From Halobacteriales archaeon SW_5_70_135 (GTDB lineage: Archaea; Halobacteriota; Halobacteria; Halobacteriales; SW-7-71-33), in contig PXSK01000017.1 of the NCBI GenBank assembly GCA_003022865.1, positions 1 through 40,204 on the forward strand: a DNA stretch of 40,204 nt. The letters run 5' to 3'. Below the pieces are notes generated by a model, which saw nothing but the letters and a program-made list of their open reading frames with translations, did not search any database and was not told the origin of the DNA. A program made the translations under genes and the position numbers. Numbering within the stretch: the first letter of the stretch is position 1; each line of letters starts with the position of its first letter. Below are positions 24,728 through 32,758 of the stretch, one piece after another.

Positions 24728-26068
24728 ATGGACGTCGACATCGGGCCGGCGCTGTCGGAGACGGCGTCGCCGGGGATCAGCCGCGAGGCGCTCGACAGGC
24801 TCGACGAGCGGGTCACGCGAGCCCACGAACGCATCGAGCGGGGGCGACGCGAGGAGGCGTTCGGCTACCGGTCGCTGTCGCTGCCCGTCGAGACCGACCC
24901 GGAGCGCCTGCGTCGGGCGACGGCATCGCTTGCGGCCCGCGACCCGGAGCACCTGTTGCTGGTCGGCATCGGCGGGTCGGCGCTGGGGGCGGCGACGCTC
25001 GCGGACGCGCTGACGACCCCCGAGGACGGCGACCCGGAGACCCACGTCCTCGACAATGTCGACCCGGAGCACGCGAGACGAGTGTTGTCGGCGGTCGACC
25101 CCGCCGAGACGGTCGTCGTCGCCGTCTCGCGCTCGGGGACGACGACCGAGACGCTGGCGAACTTCCTCGCGGTGCGGGACCGCTTCGAGCGGGCGGACGT
25201 CGACTGGACGGAGCGGACACTCGTGGTGACGGGCGAGGAGGGGCCGCTGCGGCGGCTCGCGGACCGCCACGACCTCGCCTCGCTGCCGACGCCGCCGGGC
25301 GTGCCCGGCCGGTTCGGCGTCCTGTCGGCGGTGGGACTCGCCCCGGCGGCACTGGCCGGCGTCGACGTCGAGGCAGTGCTCTCGGGCGCCGGCGAGGTCG
25401 ACCTGGAGGGGTCGCTGTACGACTGCCCGGCGTACGCCTACGGCGCGACGGCGGTTGCGCTGTCGGCGCGGGGCGCGCGGGTGAACGCCCTGGTGCCGTA
25501 CGCCGAGCGCTTAGAGACGTTCGGCGAGTGGGCCGCCCAACTGTGGGCGGAGAGTCTCGGGAAGGACGGCCTGGGCCAGGTGCCGGCGCGGGCGCTCGGG
25601 GCGACCGACCAGCACTCCCAGCTCCAGCTGTACCGCGACGGACCGCGGAACCTGACGGTGACCACCGTCGCGCCGCGGGAGCGACCCGCCCTGCGTCTGC
25701 CCGGCGGCGAGGACACCGACGGCGGGACGAGCGACCGCCCGGCGGTGCCCGAGGAGCTGTCACACCTCGCCGGCGAGGACCTCGGACGGGTGATCGACGC
25801 GGAGCACCGGGCGACGGTCACGAGTCTGTCCCGGGCGGGACGGCCGAGCGTGCGCGTCGAGACCGAGCGCGTGGACGCCCGGTCGCTCGGGCGGCTGCTG
25901 TACGGCTTCGAGGCGGCCTGTGTTCTCGCGGGCGAACTGCTGTCGGTGAACGCCTTCGACCAGCCGGCCGTGGAGTGGGGTAAGCGGGCCGCCCGGGGAC
26001 TGCTGGGCGAGGAGACCGCCGAGAGCCGTGCCGTGGGCGACCTGCCCGAACTGCGCGTCGAGGAGTGA
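24728..26068 (+). CDS. pgi: Glucose-6-phosphate isomerase
   Basis: 446 residues. It interconverts glucose-6-phosphate and fructose-6-phosphate for gluconeogenesis and storage or surface sugar supply. SIS-fold signatures: LLLVGIGGSALGAATLADAL near residue 80, phosphate-binding VAVSRSGTTTETLANFL, AAQLWAESLGKDGLGQVP, TDQHSQLQLYRDGP with the catalytic His, and the C-terminal signature NAFDQPAVEWGK with the conserved Lys. An acidic insertion (GGEDTDGGTSDRP) is probably a surface loop. The start is ATG 24728. The stretch 24522-24727 before it shows no gene beyond the possible extreme N-terminus of the M19-like remnant. Confidence 0.95.
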   Translation: MDVDIGPALSETASPGISREALDRLDERVTRAHERIERGRREEAFGYRSLSLPVETDPERLRRATASLAARDPEHLLLVGIGGSALGAATLADALTTPEDGDPETHVLDNVDPEHARRVLSAVDPAETVVVAVSRSGTTTETLANFLAVRDRFERADVDWTERTLVVTGEEGPLRRLADRHDLASLPTPPGVPGRFGVLSAVGLAPAALAGVDVEAVLSGAGEVDLEGSLYDCPAYAYGATAVALSARGARVNALVPYAERLETFGEWAAQLWAESLGKDGLGQVPARALGATDQHSQLQLYRDGPRNLTVTTVAPRERPALRLPGGEDTDGGTSDRPAVPEELSHLAGEDLGRVIDAEHRATVTSLSRAGRPSVRVETERVDARSLGRLLYGFEAACVLAGELLSVNAFDQPAVEWGKRAARGLLGEETAESRAVGDLPELRVEE

Positions 26069-26092
26069 GCGGACCCGAAGGGTGAGAGAGAC

Positions 26093-26099
26093 TTTTAAT
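26093..26099 (+). promoter_or_regulatory. TATA-like element of the CPBP protease gene
   Basis: TTTTAAT 23-29 bases before ATG 26122, the spacing of a leaderless haloarchaeal promoter. It supports that ATG over the upstream ATG at 26098, which overlaps this element. Confidence 0.5.
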
Positions 26100-26121
26100 G
26101 TGGGCCGCCGGGAGTAGAAGT

Positions 26122-26994
26122 ATGGAGTCGTCGGTGGCGCTGTCCGGGAGTCTGCTCGCGGCCACCCTGCTGTCGCTCGTGGTCCTCGGGGCGGAGTCGA
26201 CTCGCACCCGACGGGGGTCGGACGGCGACGAGGACCGCGGCCGGCGCCCCTGGCGGACGGCGGAGGCGGTCGCCGTGGCCGTGGCGTTCGGGTTCGCCGG
26301 TCTCGTCGCGATCCTCGTCTGGAACGCGCTGCTGGTCTCGGTCGTTCGTGGAGTCGCCGGGGCGGACTCGACGCTGCGACGGACCGTGGTGCTGCAGGTC
26401 TCGAACGGGCTCGGGACCGTGACGGGTGCGGTGCTGTACCTGCAGTACGCCGAGCGGGGGTGGGAGTACGTCGACCTACGACGGCCGACGCGTCTCGACG
26501 CCGGCTACGGGTTCGCGGGGCTGGTCGTCATCGGCGGAACCTTCGTCGCCGTCAACGCCGCGATGCGGGTGTTCGGCATCGAGGGCGCCGCCCACGGCAC
26601 GAGCGACCTGCTCGCCGAGACGGCGAACCCGGCCCTGCTCACGGGCGTATTCGTGGTCACCTCGGTGCTGGTCATCGGTCCAGGCGAGGAACTGCTGTAC
26701 CGCAACGTCGTCCAGAAGTCGCTATACGACGAGTTCTCGCGTCCGGTGTCGGTCGTGCTCGCGAGCGTCGTCTTCGCGGCCGTGCACTTCTCCGCCTACG
26801 CCGACGGCACGCCCCTGCAGGTGCTCACCTCTCTGACCGTCGTCTTCGCCCTCTCACTCACCCTGGGCGCGGTCTACGAGCGCACCGACAACGTCCTCGT
26901 TCCCGCCGTCGTCCACGGCCTGTTCAACGCCAGCCAGTTCGCTCTCATCGCCGCCAGCGAGACGGACGTCCTCGCCGTCGCACTGCTCCCGTGA
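26122..26994 (+). CDS. CPBP-family intramembrane metalloprotease (CAAX protease-like)
   Basis: 290-residue polytopic membrane protein with the three ABI/CPBP motifs on the C-terminal helices: EELLYRN (motif 1, GPGEELLYRNVVQKSL), VHFSAY (motif 2 His), and HGLFNASQF (motif 3). These Glu and His residues form the metalloprotease site inside the bilayer. About seven hydrophobic segments are present, and a charged loop (TRTRRGSDGDEDRGRR) follows the first. Substrates in archaea are mostly unknown. ATG 26122 is preferred because a TATA-like TTTTAAT sits 23-29 bases upstream. Monocistronic by appearance. Confidence 0.88.
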   Translation: MESSVALSGSLLAATLLSLVVLGAESTRTRRGSDGDEDRGRRPWRTAEAVAVAVAFGFAGLVAILVWNALLVSVVRGVAGADSTLRRTVVLQVSNGLGTVTGAVLYLQYAERGWEYVDLRRPTRLDAGYGFAGLVVIGGTFVAVNAAMRVFGIEGAAHGTSDLLAETANPALLTGVFVVTSVLVIGPGEELLYRNVVQKSLYDEFSRPVSVVLASVVFAAVHFSAYADGTPLQVLTSLTVVFALSLTLGAVYERTDNVLVPAVVHGLFNASQFALIAASETDVLAVALLP

Positions 26995-27097
26995 CTCTCG
27001 CGCTCGCTCGGGAGGGCGTCGACCACGCGTCCGTGCGGCGGTCTCCTTCCAGCGCCTCGTGCCGGGCGGCCTCCCTCCGGCGCCCCGTGCCGGGCGG

Positions 27098-27736
27098 CTA
27101 CTCCCCGAAGAGTTGCTCGTGGATGAGCTTCCGCTCGCCGCGGCGGAGCCGTTCGGAGACCGCCTGGTCGGAGACGCCGAGTTCGGCGGCCAGGTCGACG
27201 AGCGTTTTCCCGCGCGGGATGTCGTAGTACCCTCCCTGGTACGCGGCCACGAGCGTCTCCCGCTGACGCTCGGTCAGCCCCCCGTCGATCGTCCGCGGGT
27301 CGGCAGCGCCGTAGGCGCAGTTCAGCTCCGGCGAGACGGACTCCCCGTTCGCGACCGACGCCTGGAAGCGGGCGAGTCGGTCGCCGTCAGGGAACTCGAG
27401 TAGTGTGCGCCAGCGGTCGCCGTCGCCGGCGGCCTCCAATACGTTGGCGTCGTGGTCGAGCGCCGCCGACAGCAGGTCGCCGCTGCCGTCGCGGTACTCG
27501 TAACGGAACAGGTGCCGGTCGGGCCCCGTCTCGACGGACCGGGCGGTCTCGATCGGCCGTTGGTCGGCCAGCGCCGACCGGTACCGGTCGACGCCGTCAC
27601 CGCAGACCCAGACGTAGCCGACCACCGTCTCGGGGTCCTCGAACACGCGGTCCAGCTCGGCGGTGACACCCGACGGTGCCGCCCGGCCCAGCGCCAGGTC
27701 CTCCGCCCCGAGTCTGTAGTCCGCGAACACCGTCAT
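27098..27736 (-). CDS. Bat-type HTH transcriptional regulator (bacterio-opsin activator HTH)
   Basis: 212 residues. The N-terminal 150 residues form the sensor-like domain common to haloarchaeal Bat paralogues (FADYRLGAEDLALGRA at the start; HLFRYEYRDGSGDL mid-domain). The C-terminal 60 residues are the HTH_10 domain: GGLTERQRETLVAAYQGGYY, DIPRGKTLVDLAAELGVSDQ, AVSERLRRGERKLIHEQL. Such proteins are one-component transcription regulators, usually of neighbouring or envelope/redox genes. No operator is recognisable. An AT-rich stretch (27837-27862) 100 bases upstream is the likely promoter, giving a leader of 60-80 bases. Confidence 0.9.
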   Translation of the reverse strand: MTVFADYRLGAEDLALGRAAPSGVTAELDRVFEDPETVVGYVWVCGDGVDRYRSALADQRPIETARSVETGPDRHLFRYEYRDGSGDLLSAALDHDANVLEAAGDGDRWRTLLEFPDGDRLARFQASVANGESVSPELNCAYGAADPRTIDGGLTERQRETLVAAYQGGYYDIPRGKTLVDLAAELGVSDQAVSERLRRGERKLIHEQLFGE

Positions 27737-27836
27737 CTGGGCGCGTCCTCGGGCGGCGACGTACTCGACTGTCCGTCGCGCGTGACCGGTGCATCCCCCA
27801 CCACGAATCGGTACCTGTCCCGTATGCGGCGGTCCC

Positions 27837-27862
27837 TGTGATTATTCTTTCTTTTCTGATCA
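27837..27862. promoter_or_regulatory. AT-rich intergenic patch between HAD and bat-type genes
   Basis: The only AT-rich sequence in the gap. On the minus strand it reads GATCAGAAAAGAAAGAATAA, partly overlapping the HAD stop. It could hold the TATA box of the bat-type regulator (GAATAATC). No hairpin terminator is seen. Confidence 0.3.
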
Positions 27863-28690
27863 AAGATTCGGCGACTCGTCGGCCTCGTCCGCCAGCAGCG
27901 CCGGCAACTCGGCCACGGAGTCGACGACGTGGTCCGGAGCCGGGGGACCGTCCGGTCCGTCCTCCGGCACGTCGCCGGCGTCCGTGACCCCGGAGAGTAC
28001 CAGCGCCGTCTCCACGTCCGGCCCGGCTCGTGGACCCAGGGCGACGTCCGTCCCCGGCCGGTCGCCGACGACGAGCGCCCGCGTCGGCTCGCCGCCCAGT
28101 GCCGCCACGGTCGCCGCCCAGGCCGCTCGCGAGGGCTTTCCCGCCATCGCGTCCGGCCGCCGTCCCGCGACGCTGGCGACCGCGTCCACGACTGCACCCG
28201 ACCCCGGGACGAGCCCGTCCTCGCCCGGGATGACCGGATCGGGGTCGGTGCCGACGAACGCCGGGTCGCCGACCTCGAACGCTCGCAGCGCCGCCGCGAG
28301 GTCGCCGTATTCCAGTGAGCGGTCGATCGACGCGACGACCGTCCCCGCGGCCGCCGGCGTCTCGGTCGTCCGCACGCCCCGGTCGTGGAGGCGGGCCACC
28401 AGCCCCGCCTCGCCGACGACGTAGACTGGCTCCGGGTGGCCGTCGGCTACGACCCGGGCCGTCACCGACCCCGCGGTCACCACCGCCGACGGCTCGGCGT
28501 CGACCCCGACTCGCGAGAGCCGGTCGGCGTACTCCGCGGGCGCCGCCGTGGGGTTGTTCGAGACGAACGCCACCGGCCCCCGTTCGCGGGCGGCCGCGAC
28601 CGCCTCGACCGCCCCGTCGATCGCCGACTCCCCCCATACGAGTGTCCCGTCGACGTCGAACACCACCGCGTCGTACCGGCTCACACGCAC
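27860..28690 (-). CDS. HAD-superfamily phosphatase, NagD/HAD-IIA type
   Basis: 276 residues. Motif I is FDVDGTLVWG with nucleophile Asp12 and acid Asp14, motif II AFVSNNPTAAP, motif III Lys in AMAGKPSRAAW, motif IV VVGDRPGTDVALG. The large C2-type cap between motifs II and III marks the HAD-IIA (NagD/PGP) subgroup, which dephosphorylates small sugar or glycolytic by-products such as phosphoglycolate or glycerol phosphate. The start is ATG 28690 (MRVSRYDAVVFD). Minus-strand neighbours on both sides are spaced widely enough to be separate units. Substrate unknown. Confidence 0.9.
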   Translation of the reverse strand: MRVSRYDAVVFDVDGTLVWGESAIDGAVEAVAAARERGPVAFVSNNPTAAPAEYADRLSRVGVDAEPSAVVTAGSVTARVVADGHPEPVYVVGEAGLVARLHDRGVRTTETPAAAGTVVASIDRSLEYGDLAAALRAFEVGDPAFVGTDPDPVIPGEDGLVPGSGAVVDAVASVAGRRPDAMAGKPSRAAWAATVAALGGEPTRALVVGDRPGTDVALGPRAGPDVETALVLSGVTDAGDVPEDGPDGPPAPDHVVDSVAELPALLADEADESPNL

Positions 28691-28745
28691 GCTCCGAGCG
28701 CGGTCGGCTTCAACTGCTCGCTCTCGCGGGTCGCACGGTCAGCGC

Positions 28746-29732
28746 TCACTCGACACCAGCGTCGTCGGGGTACTCGACGACGACCGTCTCGCCGCACTCG
28801 GCGCTCCGCTTCAGTGCGTCGATCACTGCCAGGGTGCGCGCGGCGTCGCGGGCGTCCGTGCGCGGCCGCCCGCCGGACTCGACGCAGTCGACGAAGTGTT
28901 CGACCTGCAGGCGGTACTGGTCGACGGGGTCGAACGTCTCACGGACCTCGCGGCCGTCGACCGCGTAGTCGACGGCGACGCCGTCGTCGCCGCGGGGGAC
29001 GAACGCCTCCTCGGCGGTCAGCAGGCCGTCGGCGGCCTCGACGCGGTACCGCTGGACGTCCCGCGTGTCGAACGAACAGGAGACCCGGGCGAGGGTGCCG
29101 TCGTCGTACGCGAGCGTGCCGGCGGCGTGAGTGTCGACGCCGCTCGCGCGGCCGTCGTGCGTGTGCCCGCTCACCCGGTCGGGGTCGCCGAGAGTCAGGC
29201 GCGCGACGTTCACCGCGTAACAGCCCACGTCCATCAGCGCGCCGCCCGCCAGGTCGGGGTCGAGACGGACGTCCTCGCGGTCGGGCAGCGGGAACTGGAA
29301 GGTGGCCTCGACGCCGCGGACGTCCCAGTCGTCGACGATCGCCGCGGCGCGCTCGGTTCGGGGGTGGTAGCGGTACATGAACGCCTCCATCAGCGTCACG
29401 CGGTCCTCGCAGTACGCGCCCAGCGCGGCCGCCTCCGCGGCGTCGCTCGCCAGCGGCTTCTCACAGAGCACCGGCAGGCCGCGGTCGGCGGCCTCGCGGG
29501 TCCACTCCGCGTGCAGCGCGTTCGGCGTCGGATTGTACACCGCCTGCACGTCCTCGTCGTCCAGCGCCGCGGCGTAGGAGCCGTACGCCCGTGGGACGTC
29601 GGTCTCCTCGGCGAAGGCGCGGGCGCGCGTTGCCTCCCGCGAGCCGACGGCGACGACCTCGTGACCCGCCGCGCGGACCGCCGGGATCACCACGCGGGCG
29701 ATGTTCGCCGTGCTCAGGACTGCGAACCTCAT
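28746..29732 (-). CDS. Gfo/Idh/MocA-family oxidoreductase
   Basis: 328 residues. The N-terminal Rossmann fold starts MRFAVLSTANIARVVIPAVR, with VYNPTPNALHAEW and the signature LPVLCEKPLASDAAEAAAL containing the catalytic-region EKP. The C-terminal alpha/beta domain includes MEAFMYRYHPRTERA and GGALMDVGCYAVNVARLTLG, the usual substrate-side motifs (Asp and Tyr/His). This arrangement is seen in NAD(P)-dependent sugar dehydrogenases, including the haloarchaeal xylose dehydrogenases, but specificity cannot be read from sequence here. The stop is 46 bases beyond the truA stop-to-start gap on the same strand, so co-transcription with truA is possible. Confidence 0.9.
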   Translation of the reverse strand: MRFAVLSTANIARVVIPAVRAAGHEVVAVGSREATRARAFAEETDVPRAYGSYAAALDDEDVQAVYNPTPNALHAEWTREAADRGLPVLCEKPLASDAAEAAALGAYCEDRVTLMEAFMYRYHPRTERAAAIVDDWDVRGVEATFQFPLPDREDVRLDPDLAGGALMDVGCYAVNVARLTLGDPDRVSGHTHDGRASGVDTHAAGTLAYDDGTLARVSCSFDTRDVQRYRVEAADGLLTAEEAFVPRGDDGVAVDYAVDGREVRETFDPVDQYRLQVEHFVDCVESGGRPRTDARDAARTLAVIDALKRSAECGETVVVEYPDDAGVE

Positions 29733-29778
29733 GTGCCGTCCGTCTCGCGGCGCCGACGTGATTGCTTCGACTCCCGGG

Positions 29779-30639
29779 TCACTCCCGCCGACGGTCGTCG
29801 ACGATCGCCCCGAGCACGCGCTCGCGGGCCGCCGCCCGGCGTCGGCGCTCGTCGAACGTCGACCGCAGGTCCGCCAGCGCCGTCTCGTCGGCCTCGAACT
29901 CGACGCCCTCGTAGTGGACCCGCCGGAGCACCAGCGGCGCCGGCGCCGCCGGCTCCACCCCCTCCGGTCCCGACAGCGGCTCCCCGACGAGCACTCGCTC
30001 CGGGTCGGGCGCCGACGCCTCGGGGTCGAGCCGCCGAGCGAGGTACGCGACGACCCGCCGGACGGACTCGTGCAGGAACCCGTCGGCGCGCACGTCGACG
30101 ACGAGGAACGCCCCGTCGCGGCGGGCGGTCGCCTCGTGGACCGTCCGCACGGTGTCGCGCGTGGGGTCCGACACCGCAGACAGCGCCCGGAGGTCGGTCT
30201 CGCCCTCCAGGCGGGCGAGCAGTGCCCGCGCTCGCTCGGCGTCGGCGTCGGGAGCGTGCAGGAAGTAGCGGTACGCGCGCCAGGCGGCGTCGTGGGTCGC
30301 GTGGAACTCGCCGGGGTCGGCGCTCGCCCACGCTCGCACCGCCTGCGGGAGGTCGGCGTTCAGCGCCCGCGGCGTGAGCCAGTCCGGTGCCTCGAACGCG
30401 ACGGTCTGTCCGAGCGCGGAGACCCCGGCGTCGGTGCGCCCCGCGGCGGCGTACCCCGGCGGCGTCGGACGGGTAGCCCTGCTGTCGTCACCACCGTCGT
30501 CGCTATCGCTGTCGCTGTCGTCCAGCACGCCGAGCGCGTCGAGGGCGTCCAGCAGCGCCCCCTCGACGGTCGGCACGACCGGCTGGCGCTGGAAGCCGTG
30601 AAACGCCCGCCCGTCGTAGGCGAGACGGTAGGCACGCAT
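29779..30639 (-). CDS. truA: tRNA pseudouridine(38-40) synthase TruA
   Basis: 286 residues. It isomerises uridines 38-40 in the tRNA anticodon arm. MRAYRLAYDGRAFHGFQRQP at the start, the catalytic GRTDAGVSALGQ with Asp70, the AYRYFLHAP segment, and the C-terminal FLHESVRRVVAYLARR. Between residues 40 and 54 there is an unusual Asp/Ser run (DDSDSDSDDGGDDS) encoded by a simple-sequence tract at about 30478-30522; it is a halophilic loop insertion, probably prone to slippage. I chose ATG 30639 because it matches family starts; the frame is open to 30705. Confidence 0.94.
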   Translation of the reverse strand: MRAYRLAYDGRAFHGFQRQPVVPTVEGALLDALDALGVLDDSDSDSDDGGDDSRATRPTPPGYAAAGRTDAGVSALGQTVAFEAPDWLTPRALNADLPQAVRAWASADPGEFHATHDAAWRAYRYFLHAPDADAERARALLARLEGETDLRALSAVSDPTRDTVRTVHEATARRDGAFLVVDVRADGFLHESVRRVVAYLARRLDPEASAPDPERVLVGEPLSGPEGVEPAAPAPLVLRRVHYEGVEFEADETALADLRSTFDERRRRAAARERVLGAIVDDRRRE

Positions 30640-30795
30640 CGGTCGCCGTCGGTGCTCGCCGGTAATCAGCCCACCGTCCACGGACGGGGTTGTGCCCGCT
30701 CTCACCGCCCCGGACCGACAGATTCTATATCACGGCGGCCGACATGTCAGATAATCGAAAGCTTAATCCGTCCGGAGCGCCCCGCTCGTCACGCG

Positions 30796-31428
30796 ATGTC
30801 CGAAGAGGTGACACTGACGGTCGGCGGGAGCGCGTACCCGGGACGGGTGAACGAGCCGGACGAGCCGACGGGACGGGGAGTGCTGGTGGTCCCGGGTACG
30901 GGACACGGTCCCTTCGGCGACGTGTTCCTCCGGTTCGCCCGCCGGGCGGCCGACGAGGGGTACACCGTCGCCCGGTTCGAGACGTGGCTGGGACCGGACG
31001 ACCTGAAGGCGAAGGACGACGACGACTTCCGGGCCGACCTCGAGGCCGGTGTCGAGTTCCTGCGCGAGCGGGGCCCCTCGACGGTCGCGGTCGTCGCGAA
31101 GAGCTTCGGTGGGCGGCTCGCGCTGGAGCACCCGCAGGACGTCGAGCGGATGGTGTTGTGGGCGCCTGCGGTCGTCCCCGGGGACATCGACACCCCGGAG
31201 GACCTCCGGGGTACGGTGCTGTCGATCGACCCGGCGGACCTGTCGGCGATCGACGTCCCCGTGCGGGTCCTGCACGGCGAGGAGGACGCCCTGCCGCTGG
31301 ACAGCCCCCGGCGGCTCGCCGAACACCTGCCACGCGGCGAACTCGTCGCGCTCCCCGACGAGGACCACTCGTTCCTCCGGAACCACGAGCGGACCGTCGA
31401 GGAGACCGTCGACTTTCTGCCGGCGTAG
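30796..31428 (+). CDS. Alpha/beta hydrolase (dienelactone-hydrolase-like)
   Basis: 210 residues. The oxyanion/first-strand segment is GVLVVPGTGHGPFGD, the nucleophile elbow AKSFGG has Ser103 (first Gly of GxSxG replaced by Ala), an acidic residue sits in HGEEDALP, and the catalytic His in PDEDHSFLRN, so a Ser-Asp-His triad is complete. Small cytoplasmic hydrolases of this type have uncertain substrates. ATG 30796 is preceded by TATA-like CTTAATC at 30762-30768. The gene converges on hisS, with 12 bases between stops. Confidence 0.88.
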   Translation: MSEEVTLTVGGSAYPGRVNEPDEPTGRGVLVVPGTGHGPFGDVFLRFARRAADEGYTVARFETWLGPDDLKAKDDDDFRADLEAGVEFLRERGPSTVAVVAKSFGGRLALEHPQDVERMVLWAPAVVPGDIDTPEDLRGTVLSIDPADLSAIDVPVRVLHGEEDALPLDSPRRLAEHLPRGELVALPDEDHSFLRNHERTVEETVDFLPA

Positions 31429-31440
31429 CCGCGGTGTCGG

Positions 31441-32751
31441 TCAGGCGAAGTCCCCGTACGTGGGCCGCTCGCGGTCGCCCGGAAAGGCGTCGACGGGGGC
31501 GGTCGTCTGCTCGCCGTCTCTCATGCGCTTCACCGTGACCGTGCCGTCGGCGAGGTCTCGCTCGCCGACGATCACTACCGTCTCCGCGCCGACGGCGTCG
31601 GCGTAGCTCATCTGTGCGCCGAACGAGCGGTCGGCGACGTCGGTCTCGACGACGTGGCCGCGCTCGCGCAGCTCGCGGGCGATCCGGGCGGCGACCGACC
31701 GCGTATCGCCCACCCGGAGCACGTAGTAGTCCGTCTCGATCGCGGCCTCGGGCGCGACGTCGGCCCGCTCCAGTAGCAGCCCGAGTGGCGCGTAGCCGGG
31801 GGCGACGCCGACGGCGGGTGTCGACTGGCCGCCGAAGCTCTCGATGAGGTCGTCGTACCGGCCGCCGCCGAACACCGCTCGGGACACCTCGCCGGCGGAA
31901 TCGAAGCACTCGAAGACGCTCCCGGTGTAGTAGTCGAACCCCCGGGCCGTGTCCAGCGACAGCCGACAGTACCGCCGCACGCCGAAGTCCTCGGCGGTGT
32001 CGAGCACCGCCTGGAGGTTCTCGGTCGCCTCTCGCACGCGGTCGGTGCCCGCCGTCTCGGCGACCGCGTCGAGGTCGCTCCGCTCGATCAGCGCGTCGAA
32101 CTCCCGGGCCTGGTCGAGCGTGAGTCCGGCCTCGACCAGCAGGTCGTAGTACTCCCGTTCGGGGACTGTCTCGCTCTTGTCGACTGCCCGCATCGCGGCG
32201 CGGCTGTCGATCTCGCCGCCCTCGTCGTAGGAGTTGATCAGCCCCTCCAGCACCTCGCGGTGGGAGACGCGGAACTCGAACTCCTCGGCGGTCAGTCCGA
32301 GACCGGTGAGCGCGTCGGCGGCGACGGCCAGTATCTCGGCGTCCGCCGCGGGCGAGGCGGCCCCGAAGACGTCGGCGTTCGTCTGGTAGAACTGCCGGAA
32401 GCGGCCCTGCTGGACCTGCTCGTAGCGCCAGAACGGCCGCGTCGAGAACCACTTGATCGGCTTGGCGAGCTCCTGCTGGCGGGCGGCGACCATCCGCGCG
32501 ACCGTCGGGGTGAGTTCGGGCGTCAGCGTGACGTGACGGCCGCCCCTGTCCTCGAAGGCGTACAGCTCCTCGACTATTTCCTCGCCGCTCTTGTCGGTCC
32601 ACATCTGCGCGCGCTCGACGCGTGGTGTGTCGATCTCCCGGAAGCCGTAGCTCCGGCAGACCCCCTCGACGGCGTCGATGACCGCCCGTCGGGCGGCCAT
32701 CTCCTCGGGGTAGACGTCCTGGAACCCCTTCAGCGAGTCCGGCGGTCGCAG
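31441..32751 (-). CDS. hisS: Histidyl-tRNA synthetase, without a canonical start at the conserved position
   Basis: Class II synthetase charging tRNA-His. Motif 1 region is YGFREIDTPRVERAQMW, motif 2 FSTRPFWRYEQVQQGRFRQF, the HisA motif DTARGFDYYTGS, motif 3 AVFGGGRYDDLIESFGG; the C-terminal anticodon domain is complete. Homologues begin MYDxLKGFxDFYPEEM. Here LKGFQDVYPEEM is encoded at 32733-32698, but the codons before it read L-R-P-P-D-S after an in-frame TGA (32754-32752), with no ATG, GTG or TTG. Only CTG codons (32751, 32733) or the internal ATG 32700 could start, the last losing the conserved N-terminal motif. I annotate the full open stretch from CTG 32751. The stop of the aldehyde dehydrogenase gene lies 8 bases upstream. 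Confidence 0.92.
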   Translation of the reverse strand: MRPPDSLKGFQDVYPEEMAARRAVIDAVEGVCRSYGFREIDTPRVERAQMWTDKSGEEIVEELYAFEDRGGRHVTLTPELTPTVARMVAARQQELAKPIKWFSTRPFWRYEQVQQGRFRQFYQTNADVFGAASPAADAEILAVAADALTGLGLTAEEFEFRVSHREVLEGLINSYDEGGEIDSRAAMRAVDKSETVPEREYYDLLVEAGLTLDQAREFDALIERSDLDAVAETAGTDRVREATENLQAVLDTAEDFGVRRYCRLSLDTARGFDYYTGSVFECFDSAGEVSRAVFGGGRYDDLIESFGGQSTPAVGVAPGYAPLGLLLERADVAPEAAIETDYYVLRVGDTRSVAARIARELRERGHVVETDVADRSFGAQMSYADAVGAETVVIVGERDLADGTVTVKRMRDGEQTTAPVDAFPGDRERPTYGDFA

Positions 32752-32758
32752 TCAGTCG